Below, one piece after another: positions 14,570 through 16,060 of a DNA stretch of 16,060 bases; the stretch's first letter is position 1, and each line of letters starts with the position of its first letter. Source of the stretch: JAVBLF01 sp031553675 (lineage in GTDB: Bacteria; Bacillota; Clostridia; Christensenellales; CALWSW01). The stretch covers positions 1-16,060 of the forward strand of contig JAVBLF010000053.1 in the NCBI GenBank assembly GCA_031553675.1. The letters run 5' to 3'. A program made the position numbers and the translations under genes. The notes under the pieces are model-generated. The model saw only the letters and a program-made list of their open reading frames with translations. It was not told the DNA's origin and made no database searches.

Positions 14570-15937
14570 TCACTTCCCCGCAACCTGTAGCCCCTCGACG
14601 AGGGCGCTGGGCGCGGCGACGTTTTGGAGGCCGAAGCGAAGATCGTTGCCGGGGGCGACGAGTTGTTGCAAGAGGTCGAGAAAGCTTCCCGCGAGCGCGA
14701 TTTGTTCAACGGGCCTCGCCAAGACGCCACGCTCGACGGTGAAACCGCGCGCCAGTAGGGAAAACGAGCCCGCAACTGCATTCACGCCCGCGTGGAGTCC
14801 GGAAAGGTCGGTGATATAGAGGCCGTTTTGCATCTGGTGAAACAGGGAGTCGCGCGAAGCGTTGCCGGGGGTGAGCAAGAAACCGTGCGGCGCGACGCCG
14901 ATCGGCGACGCGACGGAGCCTTTGGCTGCATGGCCTGTCGTTTGGGTGCCGGCTTTTCGGGCGGTTTTGCGGTTGTGCAGGAAGGTTTCGAAACGTCCGG
15001 CCTCGACGATGGTGTGGCGTTCGGTCGGGACGCCTTCCGCGTCAAAGGCTGCGTGGAAGAGCGACGCGGGGTGGCGCGGGTCATCGACAAGCGTGACGGC
15101 CGGAGACGCGATGCTTTCACCCTCACGATGGGCAAGCAGTGAAAAGCCTTTTTGCGCGGCCTCGGCGCTGAAGAGCGACAGAAAGGCCGACAAGAGATCG
15201 ATCAGGGCGTCGGACTTCAGCACGACGTCGTAGCGCCCGCTCGGAACGCTCTGCGCGCCGAACTGGGCGAGCGCGTCTTCGGCGGATTCGCGGGCGATGC
15301 GGTCGAGATCCAGCGCTTCGGGGCAGCGCGCGATGTCGTAGGCAAAGCCGTTTTTGACTTCGCCGTTTCGTTCGGCGATCGGCGAGCAATAGGCGATCGC
15401 GAAGCCGTGCTGCTGCGCGACGGAGAGGCCGAGGGAGTTTCGGATGGCGGAGCGCGAAAGGCTGGTCGAGACGGCGCAGCTTTCCAGACGGACGATCGCG
15501 GGGTCTTGCGCCAGTGTGGCGCGTTCGAGGGACCGAGCCAGCGCGATCTTGTCGTCGGCGCTGCTCGCGATCAGGCGATCGTCGACGGGGGGCAGCGTTT
15601 CGTAGTGGGGCGCGCCCTCGTAAAAGCGCATGAAGGGGGCATCCTCGTTTTCGACGTTCGCAGCGTTTTCGACGGCGCGCGCCAGAAGCGCGTTTGGGTC
15701 TTGGTCGGGATGCTCGCTGTAGGCGTAGCCGATCTGGCCGCAGTCGGCGCGGAGGCATACGCCACCGGTCTGGCTGAGGGAAAAGTCGTCGATTTCGCCG
15801 TCCTGGAGCCGGACACGGAAGGACTGGCTTCGAGCCGCGTAGATCTCGACGGCGTCAGCGCCGCCTTTGTGGCCGCGCAGCACGGCGTCCCAAGCGTTGA
15901 GATCGAGTGCGGGCCATGTGTTCAGGTCTTTCGTCAT
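14570..15937 (-). CDS. pmbA: TldD/PmbA family protein, PmbA (TldE) subunit
   Basis: A 455-residue partner of the TldD-TldE proteolytic complex, which matures ribosomally made peptides (microcin B17 in E. coli) and degrades unfolded peptides in the cytoplasm. Family features include ADAVEIYAARSQSFRVRLQDGEID near the N-terminus, STSLSRSAIRNSLGLS, FLHNRKTARKAGTQTTGHA, and the C-terminal GLYITDLSGLHAGVNAVAGSFSL followed by ARGFTVERG and the VEQIALAGSFLDLLQQL helix. PmbA subunits lack the HExxxH metal site carried by TldD, and none is seen here. The ATG at 15937 overlaps the tldD stop by one base (TGATG) and has GGGAG upstream, so the two are translationally coupled. No peptide substrate gene is visible in the window. 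Confidence 0.92.
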   Translation of the reverse strand: MTKDLNTWPALDLNAWDAVLRGHKGGADAVEIYAARSQSFRVRLQDGEIDDFSLSQTGGVCLRADCGQIGYAYSEHPDQDPNALLARAVENAANVENEDAPFMRFYEGAPHYETLPPVDDRLIASSADDKIALARSLERATLAQDPAIVRLESCAVSTSLSRSAIRNSLGLSVAQQHGFAIAYCSPIAERNGEVKNGFAYDIARCPEALDLDRIARESAEDALAQFGAQSVPSGRYDVVLKSDALIDLLSAFLSLFSAEAAQKGFSLLAHREGESIASPAVTLVDDPRHPASLFHAAFDAEGVPTERHTIVEAGRFETFLHNRKTARKAGTQTTGHAAKGSVASPIGVAPHGFLLTPGNASRDSLFHQMQNGLYITDLSGLHAGVNAVAGSFSLLARGFTVERGVLARPVEQIALAGSFLDLLQQLVAPGNDLRFGLQNVAAPSALVEGLQVAGK

Positions 15938-16060
15938 CAAAGCGCTCCCCCCTTTCCGCCGACCGTCATCTGTGTCACGCGAATGCGCGGCTGGCCGACG
16001 TTCGTCGGGACGCTGCCGCTGAGCGAGCCGCACATGCCCGCGCCCATCCACATCCGCGTA
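15937..16060 (-). CDS. tldD: TldD metalloprotease subunit, C-terminal end (partial, runs off the window)
   Basis: Only the last 40 residues are present; the gene begins beyond the right edge. They contain GAGMCGSLSGSVPTNVGQP and then RIRVTQMTVGGKGGAL before a TGA, which is the conserved TldD tail (GxGMCGK-GQ-VPV---GQPT-R----TVGG in the family). The stop overlaps the pmbA start by one base, confirming a tldD-pmbA operon. The catalytic HExxxH motif lies outside the window and cannot be checked. This frame is too short to be picked up as a separate open frame. Confidence 0.88.
   Translation of the reverse strand, partial: TRMWMGAGMCGSLSGSVPTNVGQPRIRVTQMTVGGKGGAL

Noticed and set aside
14570..15758. 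Alternative minus-strand frames within pmbA
   Set aside because: Arg/Pro-rich off-frame translations without domains; the pmbA frame has clear family motifs throughout.

Overview
The window looks like the chromosome of a GC-rich member of the Bacillota, probably a clostridial lineage. Four things point there: a complete T-box leader, a perfect CIRCE operator in front of groES-groEL, strong AGGAGG-type ribosome binding sites at most genes, and a ComEB-type dCMP deaminase. GC content is high throughout, except for a clearly AT-rich island at about 10.62-11.45 kb. All genes are on the minus strand except groES, groEL and the acetyltransferase. Species cannot be named from this sequence.

Reading in the direction of minus-strand transcription, the right edge carries the end of tldD overlapping pmbA (tldE). 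Next come a DPM1/GtrB-like family 2 glycosyltransferase and a membrane GT-C (PMT/ArnT-like) glycosyltransferase, a plausible lipid-linked sugar donor plus acceptor-transferase pair. Divergent copies of a two-hairpin repeat lie on either side of the family 2 gene, in opposite orientations. A 163-bp MITE-like element bounded by TTA duplications follows. It abuts an AT-rich, plus-strand hexapeptide acetyltransferase gene that looks acquired. Then comes groES-groEL, with promoter, CIRCE and terminator all visible.

Divergent from groESL is a minus-strand gene series: dCMP deaminase (strong extended -10 promoter and a 20-bp perfect palindrome in its leader), a family 4 glycosyltransferase, rfbA and rfbC (overlapping, making dTDP-sugar precursors), and a membrane-anchored SPOR-domain protein. 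The stop codon of the SPOR gene lies inside the -35 box of the next promoter.

That promoter (TTGACA-N17-TACAAT) drives a T-box riboswitch whose specifier reads ATC (isoleucine) and whose UGGU bulge fits the A73 discriminator of tRNA-Ile. The controlled genes are an XRE-cupin regulator and a MACS-like acyl-CoA synthetase, possibly followed by cysK. Isoleucine-tRNA control of an acyl-CoA synthetase is the most interesting signal here. It suggests an enzyme that activates 2-methylbutyrate (or a related short acid) for isoleucine synthesis by reductive carboxylation. No CRISPR array, tRNA, rRNA or intact insertion sequence was found.
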